A DNA stretch of 64,000 nucleotides. Origin: Ectopseudomonas composti. GTDB taxonomy: Bacteria; Pseudomonadota; Gammaproteobacteria; Pseudomonadales; Pseudomonadaceae. The notes under the pieces are model-generated. The model saw nothing but the letters and a program-made list of their open reading frames with translations, made no database searches and had not been told where the DNA came from. A program made the translations under genes and the position numbers. Shown one piece after another: positions 1 to 6,976 of this stretch (the stretch's first letter is position 1; every line of letters begins with the position of its first letter). The stretch covers positions 1 to 64,000 of the forward strand of contig NZ_LSSW01000033.1 in NCBI RefSeq assembly GCF_001567565.1. The letters run 5' to 3'.

Positions 1-692
1 CGTTTGCGCGCACAGCGGCTCATCTCCACCTTGCCCACATAGGGGTTGCCCCAGCCCATCACGCACGCCACCTGCTGGTTGCGTTGCTGCTCCCAGGCCT
101 TGGGCGGGTAGGCCTTGCTCCAGGCTTCGTAGAGCTGCCGATCCTGTTTCGACAGGCGCAGCTTGTAGCGGTCGGCCATATAGAAATAGGTGCGGGCGAT
201 CATCCCGCGGATGGCCGGGCGCGGCATGACCTTGCGCGCCTTAAAGTCCACCACCGTCTCGCATCGACCGTATTGATGCGGCTTCTGCGGTAGCCAGGCA
301 AAGCTGTAGTTGCTGCGGTCGCCGTTCACCTCACCGATGCTCGGCACCAGGTTGTGCAGGTCGGCCTCGGCCTTGCGGAACTGCGTATCGTGGGCCGTGC
401 AATTCTTGCGTCCGCCTTTCTGCCAGCACTGGCGCTGATGGCCGATCACCCAGGCCGGGACGATATGTTCCCACTCGATGCGCTGGGCGCGATTGGCGTT
501 CTTGCGCGGCGTGTAGCCACATGAGCGCAGGTCGACGCGATTACCGCTGTACTTGCAGCCGCAATAGAACTCGGTGGATTGCTGCTCATACAGCGGCCAG
601 GCCAGGCGCTTGGCCTCGGCAAAGGTCGCGGGTGCAGCGTGCAGGGAAAGGGCGGTGAGACCGCACAACAGAGGGAGTAGGCGTCGAATCAT
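1..692 (-). CDS. endA: Endonuclease I (EndA family), 3' end outside window
   Basis: About 230 residues are visible from the ATG at 692 and the gene runs off the left edge without a stop. It starts with a short secretion signal (MIRRLLPLLCGLTALSLHA). The body carries cysteine-rich and EndA-typical stretches: YCGCKYSG, the WEHIVPAW motif with the catalytic histidine, and DLHNLVPSIGEVNGDRSN. EndA proteins are periplasmic or secreted non-specific DNases using a beta-beta-alpha metal site, and they are usually about 230-250 residues, so little is missing. The gene stands alone upstream of a convergent-free gap before the symporter gene. Confidence 0.9.
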   Translation of the reverse strand, partial: MIRRLLPLLCGLTALSLHAAPATFAEAKRLAWPLYEQQSTEFYCGCKYSGNRVDLRSCGYTPRKNANRAQRIEWEHIVPAWVIGHQRQCWQKGGRKNCTAHDTQFRKAEADLHNLVPSIGEVNGDRSNYSFAWLPQKPHQYGRCETVVDFKARKVMPRPAIRGMIARTYFYMADRYKLRLSKQDRQLYEAWSKAYPPKAWEQQRNQQVACVMGWGNPYVGKVEMSRCARK

Positions 693-773
693 GGGGCGGC
701 AGAGTAGCCGCCACAGCCGTCGATGTGAAGATGGAAAATCAAGGTTTTTCAACGACTTATATAGTGGCAAAGC

Positions 774-795
774 GCCCTCCTGCAGACAGGAGGGC
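774..795 (-). terminator. Stem-loop after the symporter gene
   Basis: A perfect 9-bp stem (GCCCTCCTG, 774-782, with CAGGAGGGC, 787-795) closes a 4-nt loop and begins 9 bases past the symporter stop. The downstream strand has only a weak U tract, so it is a terminator-like hairpin rather than a textbook one. Confidence 0.55.
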
Positions 796-803
796 GTCGA
801 CGC

Positions 804-2255
804 TCACGCCTTGGCCGCGGCGGTGATGGCCTGCACGCTTTCGCCACGATGGCGGCTGAACTGCGGCAGCAGCGAACCGATCAGCATGCCCGCCAGGCTC
901 AGCAGCAGACCCGCCAGTTGCGGCGGCCAGAAGTCGGTTTCCTGGTAGGTCAGCTCCAGGGCTGCCCAACTCGTCAGACCGAAACAGATGGCCAGCAGCG
1001 CGCCCTGGGTGGTCGCACGCTTCCAGAACAGGCCGGCGAACAGCGGCACCACCGCGGCCACCAGGGTCACCTTGTAGGCATTGCCGACCATCTCGTAGAT
1101 GCTAGCCGTGGAGTTCAGGGCGAAGATCGAGGTGGCGATGGTCATGGCCACCACGCTGACGCGCATGGCCAGCAGGAACTGGCGGTCGCTCATCACCGGC
1201 ACGAAGTTCTTCAGGATGTTCTCGGTGAAGGTCACCGACGGTGCCAGCAGCGTGCCCGAGGCGGTGGACATGATCGCCGAGAGCAGCGCGCCGAAGAACA
1301 TCACCTGGGCGAACAGCGGCGTGCGCTCCATGATCAGGTGCGGCAGGATCATCTGCGCGTCCTCCGCCAGCCACTGCTGGACCATCGCCGGATCGATCAG
1401 CGAGGCGGCGTAGGTGAGGAAGATCGGCAGCATGCAGAACGACAGGTAGAACACCGCGCCGGCCATCGAGGCGCGCGCGGCGATGTTCTCGGTCTTGGCC
1501 GACATCACCCGGGCGTACACGTCCTGTTGCGGGATGGAACCGAGCATCAGCGTCACCGCTGCAGCGATGAAGGCGACGATGTCGCGTGGCTCGAAGGCAT
1601 GCATGAAGGTGAACTTGCCTTCGGCAGCGGCATGGCTTATCACCACATCGGCGCCGCCGGCCATATCGCCGATCAGCCAGGTCAGGTAGCACAGGCCGGC
1701 GACGATGATGATCATCTGCATGAAGTCGGTCAGCGCCACCGACCACATGCCGCCGAACAGGGTGTAGAGCAGCACGATGGCGGTGCCGATCAGCATGCCC
1801 TGGGTGGTGCTGATCGAGCCGTCGGAGAGCACGTTGAACACCACGCCCAGCGCGGTCAGCTGCGCCGCGACCCAGCCCAGGTAGGAGCCGATGATCACCA
1901 GGCTGGTGAAGATCTCCACGTGTGGGCCGTAGCGCTTGCGGAAGAAGTCGCCGATGGTCAGCAGGTTCATGCGGTACAGCGGCCTGGCGAAGACCAGGCC
2001 AACCAGCATCAGGCAGCCAAAGGAGCCGAACGGGTCCTCGATGATGCCGGCGAAGCCTTCCTCGATGAAGGTGGCCGGGATGCCCAGCACGGCTTCCGAA
2101 CCGAACCAGGTGGCAAACACCATGGCCGCCACCAGCGGGAAGGACATGCTCCTGCCGCCGGCAGCGAAATCCTTGGAGTTTTTGACGCGGGTGGATGCAT
2201 AGAAGCCGACACCGACGGTGAACAGCAGGTAGATCGCAACAAACCAGATCAGCAT
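804..2255 (-). CDS. Sodium:solute symporter family (SSS) permease
   Basis: The 483-residue product is built almost wholly of hydrophobic segments (about 13 predicted helices), the usual SSS size and architecture. It begins MLIWFVAIYLLFTVGVGFYA. Typical family features are KDFAAGGRSM with SFPLVAAMVFATWFGSE in the first unwound helix region and LFGGMWSVALTDFMQM near residue 170. The family couples sodium import to uptake of solutes such as proline, pantothenate, acetate or nucleosides. Nothing here identifies the substrate and no catabolic genes adjoin it. A stem-loop follows the stop. Confidence 0.85.
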   Translation of the reverse strand: MLIWFVAIYLLFTVGVGFYASTRVKNSKDFAAGGRSMSFPLVAAMVFATWFGSEAVLGIPATFIEEGFAGIIEDPFGSFGCLMLVGLVFARPLYRMNLLTIGDFFRKRYGPHVEIFTSLVIIGSYLGWVAAQLTALGVVFNVLSDGSISTTQGMLIGTAIVLLYTLFGGMWSVALTDFMQMIIIVAGLCYLTWLIGDMAGGADVVISHAAAEGKFTFMHAFEPRDIVAFIAAAVTLMLGSIPQQDVYARVMSAKTENIAARASMAGAVFYLSFCMLPIFLTYAASLIDPAMVQQWLAEDAQMILPHLIMERTPLFAQVMFFGALLSAIMSTASGTLLAPSVTFTENILKNFVPVMSDRQFLLAMRVSVVAMTIATSIFALNSTASIYEMVGNAYKVTLVAAVVPLFAGLFWKRATTQGALLAICFGLTSWAALELTYQETDFWPPQLAGLLLSLAGMLIGSLLPQFSRHRGESVQAITAAAKA

Positions 2256-2680
2256 GGGATGAACACCAGTGGCTCGCCCGTCGTCCGGCGTGGGCAGTGC
2301 CCGCTAGGCCGCCTGGACAGACAGAATTGTTGTTTTCATGGCGTGTCACGAATGGCGATCGGTACCCCGCAGGCAATCGCCATAGCGGGTTCACGGCCAC
2401 CTGCCGCAACGGGCGAGCAGTCTGCCAAAAACGTAAAATATGTCAAACAGATGAAGGGCTTTTTTTTGTGCAAAAGCGATAAACGACAAGCCCTTGATGC
2501 GGTGATTACAGCCAGATTGCGCGCCCAGGTGAATTTTCTGGATGACTGTTGTGGATATTTTACGAATGTGCTTGCCACCAATACTGCTGATCGCCAGGCG
2601 TCGCGCACGCGTTGGTCGCACCTCAAGGGACGGGCCAGGGACGATGGGGGCTGCAGCAATGGCCTGCCTTGCAGGCGTGG
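2256..2680. other. Intergenic region without a recognised gene
   Basis: This 425-bp gap lies upstream of the symporter and downstream of the MscS gene, both on the minus strand. The part from about 2415 to 2600 is poorer in GC than its surroundings, as expected for a promoter region. A small 6-bp hairpin (2662-2676) follows the MscS stop. Open frames here are not supported by codon use or a ribosome binding site. Confidence 0.6.
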
Positions 2681-3814
2681 CTAACTGAAGCGTGGCAGGC
2701 GCCCATCGCTGGCGGTATCGGCGCGCTCGGTTTGCTGCGGCAGGCCGGCGACCTTGAGTACCGGCATCTTCTCGCCCACCAGGCGCAGGTCGCGGCGAGG
2801 CAGGGCGAAGCGCACGTCCAGCTCGCGCAGGGCGTCGAGCAGTTGCAGATTGATCTCCTGCTGGACGTCCATGTACTGGTTGTAGTCCGAGCTCAGCACG
2901 ATATACACCACCTCGAAGGTCAGCTGGCTTTCATCGAAGCCAAGAAAATGCGCGCGGTCGAAGCGGGTCTTGGGCGTGGCGCGGATAATCTCGCCGACCT
3001 TGTTGGCCACCTGACGCACCTTGTCGCTCGGGGTGTCGTAGTTGATGCCGAACTTGAAGACGATACGGCGGGTGTCCATGCGCTTGTAGTTGTGCACGAT
3101 CTGCCGCAGCAGATCGGCGTTGGCGCACACCACCTGCTCGCCACTGAGGCTGCGGATGCGCGTGGTCTTCAGGCCGATATGCTCGATGGTGCCGGCCACC
3201 TCGCCGAACACCACGAAGTCGCCGATCTCGAAGGGCTTGTCGACGCCAATCGATAGCGAGGCGAACACATCGCTGAGCACCGTCTGCACCGCCAGCGCCA
3301 CGGCGATACCGCCAACCCCGAGGCTGGCCACCAGCGCGGTGATATCCACACCCAGATTGGCCAGGATAGACAGCAGCATCACCGACCACACCACGATCAG
3401 GATCATGATGCTCATGATGGTGGTCATCACCGGGTTGTAGTGGCCGCCGCTCTTGCCCATCACCAGGCTGCGCGACCACAGCCGCACGCCGGTATCGACC
3501 CACAGCGCGACCTGCAGGGCCAGGGCGACGAACCAGGTATGGCTCAGCGCGCCTTGCCAGGCTAGCGGCAAGTCCGCCAGACGCAACGCCAGCAACAGCG
3601 AAAACGCCAGCAACAACAGACGATTGGTGCGGCCGATGACCATGGCGATGAAATGCGCCCAACTGCTCTCCCGATCCTTCGACCCGGCCTTCAGCCGCTT
3701 GTGCAGGGTATTCACCAGGGTGCGCAGCACGCTGTAGATCAGCGCTGTAGCGACCAGGACAATCGCCACATTGAGCCAGATATCGCGGTTCAGCCAGATA
3801 TTCCACTGCTCCAT
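2681..3814 (-). CDS. MscS-family mechanosensitive ion channel
   Basis: A 377-residue inner-membrane protein starting MEQWNIWLNRDIW. This ATG has a GGAGG Shine-Dalgarno seven bases upstream; a longer in-frame extension to 3952 reads as low-complexity non-coding sequence. Four to five hydrophobic helices precede the MscS pore and beta-domain signature (VASLGVGGIAVALAVQ, then DVFASLSIGVDKPFEIGDFV). The C-terminal cytoplasmic vestibule region follows. Such channels open under hypo-osmotic membrane tension to release solutes. The gene is the last chromosomal gene before the left end of the integrated island. Confidence 0.9.
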   Translation of the reverse strand: MEQWNIWLNRDIWLNVAIVLVATALIYSVLRTLVNTLHKRLKAGSKDRESSWAHFIAMVIGRTNRLLLLAFSLLLALRLADLPLAWQGALSHTWFVALALQVALWVDTGVRLWSRSLVMGKSGGHYNPVMTTIMSIMILIVVWSVMLLSILANLGVDITALVASLGVGGIAVALAVQTVLSDVFASLSIGVDKPFEIGDFVVFGEVAGTIEHIGLKTTRIRSLSGEQVVCANADLLRQIVHNYKRMDTRRIVFKFGINYDTPSDKVRQVANKVGEIIRATPKTRFDRAHFLGFDESQLTFEVVYIVLSSDYNQYMDVQQEINLQLLDALRELDVRFALPRRDLRLVGEKMPVLKVAGLPQQTERADTASDGRLPRFS

Positions 3815-4016
3815 CGCCAGGGCCTCCAGAAAAAGACGTATAGGGTTCTGGTGGCGTTGGGGGGCAGAAGTTCCGGAGGATGGGTGAGTGGTTTGGGTTG
3901 GTTCAGTGTTGGGGGAGCCGGACCCTTTCCGGCGTCTCGCTGTGATCCGCAAAGCTCGGCTCTACTGGCCTTGCCGCCTACCCAAGACGGCATTTTTCCG
4001 CTATCTCTTGCAGTGA

Positions 4017-4035
4017 TTTCGACACTTTTTCGACA
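4017..4035. repeat. Paired TTTCGACA repeats, putative integrase arm sites (relic element)
   Basis: TTTCGACA occurs twice about 11 bases apart. The same pair recurs at 6585-6603, and a variant lies at 13709-13726 near the other att. Position relative to att and doubling suggest arm-type integrase binding sites; binding is inferred. Confidence 0.45.
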
Positions 4036-4265
4036 GGCCGTCTGGACAGTTTTCAAGTCTGCCAGTAGCGTCTGGCCATTACGTTGCCTCGGCTGATCGG
4101 CTTGGTTGTGGTTTTCCGCCCACCCAGAGTCGCGCTCCTTCTTCTTGTCTTCATGCGAACCAAGACTGTACTGCATGACAAGGAACGTTATCCGACACCG
4201 CCAAGGTGTGTTATATGACAGCAATGTCGCCTAATTAATAGTTATGCTTTTTCAGAGTTAGATTC

Positions 4266-4982
4266 ATGGAAATCAAAGTATTTATCAGCAAAGGTGGTGA
4301 TGAAAGCACATCGCAAAGAGCTTTTGTTGTCGCCGTTATAGATGCGCTGAAGACTGCTGGAATAAAATCTCGGATTATGTATGAGAATGAATGGTCTCAT
4401 GAGCAGCCGCTAAAAGTTATTAAAAAAACAATTAGTGAATGTGATGGTCTTTTGGTTATTGCTTATACAAGATCTGAGTTTGATAAAGGTAAAGAGCTTA
4501 GGGATAATAAAGAAAAAGAGATTCGTGATATTAGACTGCCTACAACATGGGTGCATATAGAAGGTGCGATTGCATATGCATATGAGCTTCCCATTTGGAT
4601 ACTTGCTGAAAGCGGATTGAAGTCTGAGGGTTTGATTGAGAAAGGCTACGATTGGAATGTTTATTGGTCAAGTTTGGATGTAGAGGAAGTTAAGTCCGAT
4701 AAATTCAGAGGTTATCTCCAAAGCTGGAAATCCGCGATGGAAGAACGAAAGGAAAAAATGTCGAGTACCGCTCCTGAAATAGACTTATCTAAAATTGGTC
4801 TTGGTAAATTGCTTTCCATGATCTCTTTACCGCAGCTTTGGAAGGTTGTAGGGGTGCTAGTTGCTGCGTTCACTTTAACCGCTGTGGCGTCATATAAATT
4901 AGGTGCTGGTCAGTGGCCGGGGCAAGCCGACCCCGACCCTAACAAGTCAATCCAGCCGACCGCTGACGCTTCGGCTGATTGA
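4266..4982 (+). CDS. TIR-like domain protein with C-terminal membrane anchor (putative defence effector)
   Basis: The 238-residue protein has an N-terminal TIR/nucleotide-binding-like fold: KVFISKGG start strand, DGLLVIAYTRS strand, and IEGAIAYAYELP with Glu99 at the position of the catalytic glutamate of NAD-cleaving TIRs. A single hydrophobic segment follows (about 191-211), then a tail encoded by the attC (NKSIQPTADASAD). Low GC and AT-rich codons set it apart from the chromosome. Related TIR proteins act in anti-phage immunity by depleting NAD or signalling; activity here is inferred. A membrane-bound deoxyribosyltransferase-like fold is an alternative. No strong ribosome binding site precedes the ATG, as is common in cassettes. 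Confidence 0.6.
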   Translation: MEIKVFISKGGDESTSQRAFVVAVIDALKTAGIKSRIMYENEWSHEQPLKVIKKTISECDGLLVIAYTRSEFDKGKELRDNKEKEIRDIRLPTTWVHIEGAIAYAYELPIWILAESGLKSEGLIEKGYDWNVYWSSLDVEEVKSDKFRGYLQSWKSAMEERKEKMSSTAPEIDLSKIGLGKLLSMISLPQLWKVVGVLVAAFTLTAVASYKLGAGQWPGQADPDPNKSIQPTADASAD

Positions 4983-4992
4983 GGCGTTATCA
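4937..4992. repeat. attC-like recombination site at the end of the TIR cassette
   Basis: CCCTAAC (R'') and GCGTTAT (R') flank a stem: CAATC (4948-4952) pairs GATTG (4977-4981), C4953 is extrahelical, and AGCCGA (4954-4959) pairs TCGGCT (4971-4976). This matches attC folding rules, although the R' heptamer following the insertion (GTTATCA) departs from GTTRRRY because it belongs to the host sequence. Confidence 0.6.
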
Positions 4993-5135
4993 GTCGAACT
5001 GCTTCACTCGCACTTGGTCTCTCTCTGCTACGGTTTAACAGTGTGTGGCCACAAGAAAATAAATCTGTCCATTTTTTACATGGAACGCTATGTCTGCGAC
5101 CCATTTGGGGTATTTGCTTGACAAAGCTTTTGATC

Positions 5136-6176
5136 TTATTGGCTCTTTGAGGGTTTGTGTACCTCAACCTCGTTAAAGTAAGTTACCTGGCCGTTCTCGG
5201 CTGGTTTATGGTCTGCAATGATTACTTCTGCTGCTCTTTCTGCGAATAGTAGAGCTATTTTGTAAAAGCATTCTTCATCCTCTGTAGCACCGGCAAGTGT
5301 AAATACCTCTTTTCCAAGTGCTGTGAGTGGATATGCTTTTATTGCTATATTTTTTTTGGGGGATGGGTCTTTGATTATGATTAGCTTTCTGTCGGTGAAA
5401 AAGTATCCTAGAAAAGAATCTTCAGATCGATTGTTTATTTTGTAATCTAGACCTATCGACTCTACTCCAGAAATTAATCCGATCTGTTGAAGGAATAAGA
5501 AGTTATGAAAATTTACGTTCTGATTGCTATAGTGATCAGTTAGCTCTCGGCAAATTACATTCCCCATTACGATTTTTGCAACTTTTTCAATTAACTGTGC
5601 TTCGGCCTTGGTAAGGCATTTCAAGAACTCCATGGTTCTGATTGAATAGCTGCCAGGGCTTTTTATTTCTCCCGCTAGCACCCTGCCCCACAAGCTTTGC
5701 AGTTCTTCTGAGGAAACTCTTTCTGCATATCCTCGCCATGCGAACAGCCAGTCTCTTTCAACTTCCTTGTCTGAGGGGGCTACTTCGCTCTGAGCTAGTT
5801 CGTCTTCAGCCTTAATCATGCTCTTTGCGATATTTATTTCTTTCTGCATGGCTTCGGCAGTTTGAGCTGCAGATGCCAGTCCGCATATGCTTAATTCACC
5901 AATATATGGCTCTATGCGGTCGCTCATTAACTTGTCTACTTCTTGCTCACTACGAAGTAGCTTTATTTGGCCGTTGCCACAGTATACTGCTTCGCCAGCT
6001 GCGATTTTCTTTGCGTCTTCTTCTGCTTGCGCTAGTGACAAAAGCTCGTCTCTGCGAATTTCATGTCTTGTTTTTCCAAGCCTTTTCTCTTGTGCTGGCT
6101 TTAAGATCCCACCGACTCCTTTGTCGATGAAGGAATCCCACATTTTAATTACAAGCTCTTCCCCAAAGAATTTCAT
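5136..6176 (-). CDS. DUF2806 domain protein, element cargo
   Basis: The 346-residue soluble protein starts MKFFGEELVIKMWDSFIDKG. It holds DUF2806 hallmarks: a charged helical N-terminal half rich in Glu and Lys, then RDWLFAWRGYAERVSSEELQ, LWGRVLAGEIKSPGSYS and RTMEFLKCLTKAEAQLI, followed by a winged-helix-like C-terminal part. No transmembrane segment or catalytic motif is obvious. The gene is AT-rich compared with flanking DNA and lies between the TIR cassette and a repressor-tail repeat, the place where cargo sits in these elements. The family occurs in mobile regions; a defence role is plausible but unproven. Confidence 0.7.
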   Translation of the reverse strand: MKFFGEELVIKMWDSFIDKGVGGILKPAQEKRLGKTRHEIRRDELLSLAQAEEDAKKIAAGEAVYCGNGQIKLLRSEQEVDKLMSDRIEPYIGELSICGLASAAQTAEAMQKEINIAKSMIKAEDELAQSEVAPSDKEVERDWLFAWRGYAERVSSEELQSLWGRVLAGEIKSPGSYSIRTMEFLKCLTKAEAQLIEKVAKIVMGNVICRELTDHYSNQNVNFHNFLFLQQIGLISGVESIGLDYKINNRSEDSFLGYFFTDRKLIIIKDPSPKKNIAIKAYPLTALGKEVFTLAGATEDEECFYKIALLFAERAAEVIIADHKPAENGQVTYFNEVEVHKPSKSQ

Positions 6177-6224
6177 CGATTTGACTCCGTTTATCGATAA
6201 ATAACTTATTCCTTGATCGTGCTA

Positions 6225-6307
6225 CGGGCATACCAGCGCCTAGATGCTTCCTGGGTGATCGCTATCCCGCGTCGGGTTGGCTCAAGTTTCGGTTGGCTTC
6301 GTCATAG
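6225..6307. repeat. 83-bp cargo-boundary repeat, copy 1
   Basis: The copy runs from CGGGCATACC to CTTCGTCATAG. It is nearly identical to 9259-9341 and 9599-9681. Each copy contains the last about 14 codons of repressor C (minus strand) plus 40 bases after the stop. Here the rest of the repressor gene is absent. Confidence 0.85.
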
Positions 6308-6309
6308 GC
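6262..6309 (-). pseudogene. Repressor C tail fragment
   Basis: On the minus strand this reads AYDEANRNLSQPDAG and a TAG stop, matching the ends of the two intact repressors at 9296 and 9636 (YDEANRNLSQPNAG). The upstream DNA does not continue in frame as a repressor, so it is a truncated relic. Confidence 0.75.
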
Positions 6310-6467
6310 CGCAAGGAAAAGGTGACAGATTTATTTTCCTTTCTAGCGCCTTTTCTGCCTGATCGCAAAGCGCCATCTTTCCCGGCTCAAACCCTTGCGG
6401 TCAAGCCCTTCAAACGCCAGAAACGAAAAAGCCCCGTCAGTGATGACGGGGCTTTTTCTTTGCTGTC
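6310..6467. other. Deletion junction holding an integrase C-terminal remnant
   Basis: Between the repressor tail and the att copy, about 6412-6441 reads PSNARNEKAPSV in one plus-strand frame. This resembles the end of the intact integrase (KPGNEKAP, stop at 13759), and both are followed by a hairpin and then the tRNA-derived att. The simplest reading is that the relic element lost all DNA from its repressor to the last codons of its integrase. A 78-residue open frame across this stretch is not a gene. Confidence 0.5.
6426..6457. terminator. Strong bidirectional hairpin beside the internal att
   Basis: A perfect 14-bp stem, AAAAAGCCCCGTCA (6426-6439) with its complement (6444-6457), closes a GTGA loop and has A and T runs on both sides, so it can stop transcription from either direction. 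It is the counterpart of the hairpin at 13748. Confidence 0.85.
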
Positions 6468-6493
6468 TGGAGCGGGTGATGGGAATCGAACCC
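6468..6493. repeat. Internal att core (26-bp tRNA-Gly 3' end duplicate)
   Basis: The 26 bases starting TGGAGCGGGTGATGGG are identical to 13785-13810, the 3' end of the tRNA-Gly gene. The pair bounds the right-hand element, and this copy also closes the relic element on its left. Confidence 0.9.
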
Positions 6494-6584
6494 TTTCCAA
6501 CCCAATGCAGTGATCCGCAATGCCCGGCTTAACTGGCCTTGCCGCCCACCAGCTACAGCTTTTTTCCGCTATCCCTTGCAGTGT

Positions 6585-6603
6585 TTTCGACAGTTTTTCG
6601 ACA
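6585..6603. repeat. Paired TTTCGACA repeats, putative integrase arm sites (left arm)
   Basis: Two TTTCGACA units lie about 11 bases apart, roughly 100 bases from the internal att core, in the same arrangement as 4017-4035. Function as arm-type sites is inferred from position and repetition. Confidence 0.45.
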
Positions 6604-6673
6604 CGCTAGCTAGACAGCTCTGAGGCTGAGGGGTAGCGTTTGGCTATTACAGGGAGGCCTGCCGGAGTTAGCC

Positions 6674-6919
6674 ATGGATGACATTCCCCTATACGCAAAT
6701 GATCTTGATGCGATTGTCCGTAGTGTTTCGAAGAACGGAGACTTCTTCATGGCTGCTGCGGCGCTAGCATCTGCCTCCCACATACTCAACCCAAGTCAGG
6801 CAGTCCGCTTATACGAACATATTCGGGATAATTCCGACAGACTTGAGGTGGAATGGCGGGATGATTTTATTGCTGCATTCTCTGGTGTTGAAAGCTTACT
6901 ACCAGAACCTTTGTGGTGA
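6674..6919 (+). CDS. Small hypothetical protein upstream of the ATPase gene
   Basis: The 81-residue acidic protein begins MDDIPLYANDLDAIVRSVSK and is mostly predicted helix (FFMAAAALASASHIL, SQAVRLYEHIRDN). GGAG lies seven bases before the ATG. It reads in the same direction as the ATPase gene 57 bases downstream and may be co-transcribed with it. I do not recognise a family. It could be an accessory or antitoxin-like partner of the defence gene, but nothing in the sequence proves this. Confidence 0.6.
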   Translation: MDDIPLYANDLDAIVRSVSKNGDFFMAAAALASASHILNPSQAVRLYEHIRDNSDRLEVEWRDDFIAAFSGVESLLPEPLW

Positions 6920-6976
6920 ATACGTTGATTTAAATAAATCTGCCGCCCTTTTTTAAGGATAAGATGGAACTTTATT

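Larger units (their letters stand above)
4257..4992 (+). mobile_element. Solitary integron-like gene cassette carrying the TIR gene
   Basis: The cassette begins at GTTAGATT (4257-4264, fitting GTTRRRY), with the ATG of its gene only two bases on, and ends in an attC-like hairpin whose right core site is GCGTTAT. One gene, almost no 5' leader and a terminal attC is the classic cassette layout. No integrase or neighbouring cassettes are seen, so insertion at a secondary site in the element is the likeliest history. Removing it would rejoin TTCAGAG to TTATCAGTCG. Confidence 0.6.
3921..6493. mobile_element. Relic Pf-like integrative element (left of a tandem pair)
   Basis: The first about 150 bases (3921-4080) match the left arm of the neighbouring element (6489-6650). 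Shared blocks include GTGATCCGCAA, ACTGGCCTTGCCGCC, TTTTTCCGCTATC and a doubled TTTCGACA motif. The right end keeps a repressor C-terminal tail (6262-6309), what looks like an integrase C-terminal tail, a hairpin and a 26-bp copy of the tRNA-Gly 3' end. Everything between repressor and integrase seems lost, leaving cargo: a TIR-like protein and a DUF2806 protein. The left att is degenerate (around 3905-3930), so that boundary is inferred. Confidence 0.65.

Noticed and set aside
849..2684. 611-residue plus-strand open frame antisense to the symporter
   Set aside because: Composition is extreme in His/Gln/Arg/Gly and mirrors the codon pattern of the high-GC symporter gene; no ribosome site or family match.
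4200..4250. Possible second attC just upstream of the TIR cassette (GTTATCCGACACC and GGTGTGTTATAT)
   Set aside because: Short stem only and core heptamers do not fit; not enough to claim a cassette array.
6277..6513. 78-residue frame across the relic junction
   Set aside because: It joins a reversed repressor tail, an out-of-frame integrase remnant and tRNA-derived att; not a gene.
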